From: Chitinophagaceae bacterium
Lineage (GTDB): Bacteria > Bacteroidota > Bacteroidia > Chitinophagales > Chitinophagaceae
Direction of reading: 5' to 3'
DNA: 64,000 nt
NCBI GenBank assembly: GCA_019638625.1
Contig: JAHBTK010000003.1
Span: 62,001 to 126,000 of the forward strand
Part shown: positions 62,594-64,000 of the stretch, in pieces
Layout: every line of letters starts with the position of its first letter
Numbering within the stretch: the first letter of the stretch is position 1
Made by a program: the position numbers and the translations under genes
The notes under the pieces: generated by a model
What the model was told of the DNA's origin: nothing
The model's database searches: none
Seen by the model: the letters and a program-made list of their open reading frames with translations, nothing else

Positions 62594-64000
62594 TTACCAT
62601 GCAATGCCATAGTCCTCCCCATGGTTGCTGCTGCCACCCCAAAGGGTTGTATGTTTCCAGTCGAAATAAATGGCATTTACCGGGCCGGAAGTTCTTTCGG
62701 CATACCTTAGGGAATATCCTTTTTGAGCCAGCTTATCCTTTACGTAAGGAAGTGTATTACCGTTGATGAGCAGCGCTCCCTGCCGGGGCTTTCTGTCCCT
62801 GATCTTTATACCGCCAAGAGAAAGCCACAACTGATCGGTGTTTACATTGGGCGCTTCCGCGGCTTCCTGCACCGTCATATCAAACTCCGCCATATTCAAA
62901 AAGAACTGCAGGAGATTCTGTTCCTGTGTATCACCTCCCTGCACGGCAAAGGACAAAAACGGTTTGCCATCCTTCAGCGCCAGGGTAGGCGTAAGCGTTA
63001 CCCTGGGTCGCTTTCCCGGTGCAACGATGTTAAAGGGATTAATAAGGCTGTCGCAGACAAAACTCTGCATACGCTGGCTCATGCCGATGCCCGTGTTGCC
63101 GGCAATACAGGCTGGTATCCATCCGCCACTGGGTGTGATGGATACCACCCAGCCTTCCGCATCCGCGGCTTCTACCGAAGTAGTTCCCCGCCACAGGCGG
63201 TCATAATATTCTTCCCCGGCACCCGCGTTGAAAGAAGCGGCATCATGTGTGGGAGTGCTTCCTCCGGAACGCTGCTGTTGCAGGTCATTAACACTGCCTT
63301 CCCTGTTTTGAAGCAAGTGCAGGTAGGGGTTGGTTTTGTTCTCAAACGGATAGGGGTCGCCGGGTGTCGCCGCGATGTTCCTGTACGGATCCACCAGGGT
63401 GGCCCTTTGCCTGGCGTATTCTTTAGATAAAAGTCCGGTCATGGGTTCCGCGGGAGAAAAATACGGATCCCCGTAATAAAAATCCCTGTCGGCAAAAGAT
63501 AGCTGCATTGCCTGCGTAACGGTATGTATATATGCCGGAGAATTGAATCCCATGCTTCTCAGGTCAAAATTCTCCAGAATGTTCAATGCCTGCAACATCA
63601 TCGGCCCCTGCGTCCACTGGCTAAGCTTATATACTTCTATACCTTTGTAATTTACCATCATCGGCTCTTCTGTTATTACTTTCCAGTTTGCAAGGTCCTG
63701 TTTCGTAATAAGCCCGCCCTGTTCCTGGCATCCTCTTACAAATTCCTCCGCAATATCCCCTTTGTAAAACCTGTCGCAGGCAGCATAAATGGCTTCCTTC
63801 CGGCTCTTTTTTTTCTTCAACGCCTGTTGCTCTGCCGCTACCAGCTTCTGTAATGTGACCAGCAGCTCTTTTTGCACAAATATTTCTCCTGCTTCCGGCG
63901 CTTCCCTTTTCTCCCCGGCATGCGGCAGGAATACTTTTTTGGAATAAGGCCATTCTTTGATCCTGGTTTTATTTCTTTCGATGCTGTTGGCTGTCTGCGC
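62594..64000 (-). CDS. Gamma-glutamyltransferase, C-terminal part (5' truncated by window)
   Basis: About 468 residues of an exported Ntn-hydrolase that transfers or hydrolyses gamma-glutamyl groups, for example of glutathione. The frame is open to the right edge: VFLPHAGEKREAPEAGEIFVQKEL lies before the GTG-coded position near 63877, so the gene is longer than the frame starting there. The autocleavage site and catalytic Thr are in RGTTSVEAADAEGWVVSITPSGGWIPACIAGNTGIGMSQRM. The residue after the second Thr is Ser instead of the common His. The end is complete. Confidence 0.9.
   Translation of the reverse strand, partial: AQTANSIERNKTRIKEWPYSKKVFLPHAGEKREAPEAGEIFVQKELLVTLQKLVAAEQQALKKKKSRKEAIYAACDRFYKGDIAEEFVRGCQEQGGLITKQDLANWKVITEEPMMVNYKGIEVYKLSQWTQGPMMLQALNILENFDLRSMGFNSPAYIHTVTQAMQLSFADRDFYYGDPYFSPAEPMTGLLSKEYARQRATLVDPYRNIAATPGDPYPFENKTNPYLHLLQNREGSVNDLQQQRSGGSTPTHDAASFNAGAGEEYYDRLWRGTTSVEAADAEGWVVSITPSGGWIPACIAGNTGIGMSQRMQSFVCDSLINPFNIVAPGKRPRVTLTPTLALKDGKPFLSFAVQGGDTQEQNLLQFFLNMAEFDMTVQEAAEAPNVNTDQLWLSLGGIKIRDRKPRQGALLINGNTLPYVKDKLAQKGYSLRYAERTSGPVNAIYFDWKHTTLWGGSSNHGEDYGIAW

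Overview
The window is a stretch of chromosome from a Bacteroidota bacterium, most likely of the Chitinophagaceae/Chitinophagales. The evidence is the Bacteroidota -7 promoter element TAnnTTTG in front of rnpB, ssrA, rplU, rpsF, an aspartokinase and others; a DUF5103 (type IX secretion plug-type) protein; a lamin-tail/FlgD-like secreted protein; a glycine-rich RRM protein; TIGR02757 and DUF3467 proteins; GH3-family and LpxL-like enzymes in Bacteroidota form; and a tmRNA tag ending YAMAA. Gene density is high and most genes are housekeeping. No rRNA, tRNA, CRISPR array, prophage or transposase was seen.

Layout. 1-9.6 kb: 3' end of an MsbA-type ABC exporter, a GT39-like membrane protein, a large secreted Tyr/Gly/Trp-rich protein with an internal 174-bp duplication, an OmpA lipoprotein, a TPR protein, a long-chain acyl-CoA synthetase and RNase P RNA. 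9.6-16.5 kb: a secreted alpha/beta-hydrolase-like protein, DUF3467, an HhH-plus-barrel protein translationally coupled to a PorV/PorQ-like barrel, and a CstB-like persulfide dioxygenase/rhodanese fusion with a small membrane protein. 16.5-28.1 kb: aspartokinase, Gdx-type SMR exporter, galactose mutarotase divergent from an SSS sugar symporter, SET-domain protein, SGNH hydrolase, cysteine desulfurase, APC permease, LolC/E-like permease and DUF5103. 28.2-29.0 kb: a low-GC two-gene insert (GNAT plus small membrane protein).

29.0-34.2 kb, all on the minus strand: ankyrin protein, DUF2271, PepSY/flavodoxin/FNR-type reductase, ApbE. This looks like a flavin-based extracytoplasmic electron-transfer operon and is the most interesting system in the window. 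34.4-41.2 kb: a (AAPKKAAKK)x6 histone-H1-like protein, rplU-rpmA, GH3 protein, dxr-rseP, a CBM9-like protein and tmRNA. 41.2-50.7 kb: LpxL-like acyltransferase, lamin-tail protein, RbsAC without a visible RbsB, a BtuB-like TonB receptor under a cobalamin riboswitch, a NadR-like kinase and a saccharopine-dehydrogenase-family protein. 50.7-64 kb: htpG, rpsF-rpsR-rplI, RRM protein with a long leader, a trans-sulfuration enzyme with TIGR02757, DoxX, an NTF2-like protein, a TonB receptor, a PAS histidine kinase and the 3' part of a gamma-glutamyltransferase.

Starts were moved inward from the longest frame where family alignment, a promoter or a neighbouring gene demanded it (OmpA, DUF3467, lysC, galM, SGNH hydrolase, cysteine desulfurase, LolC/E-like permease, rplU, rpsF). 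All family names come from reading motifs by eye; no database search was run.
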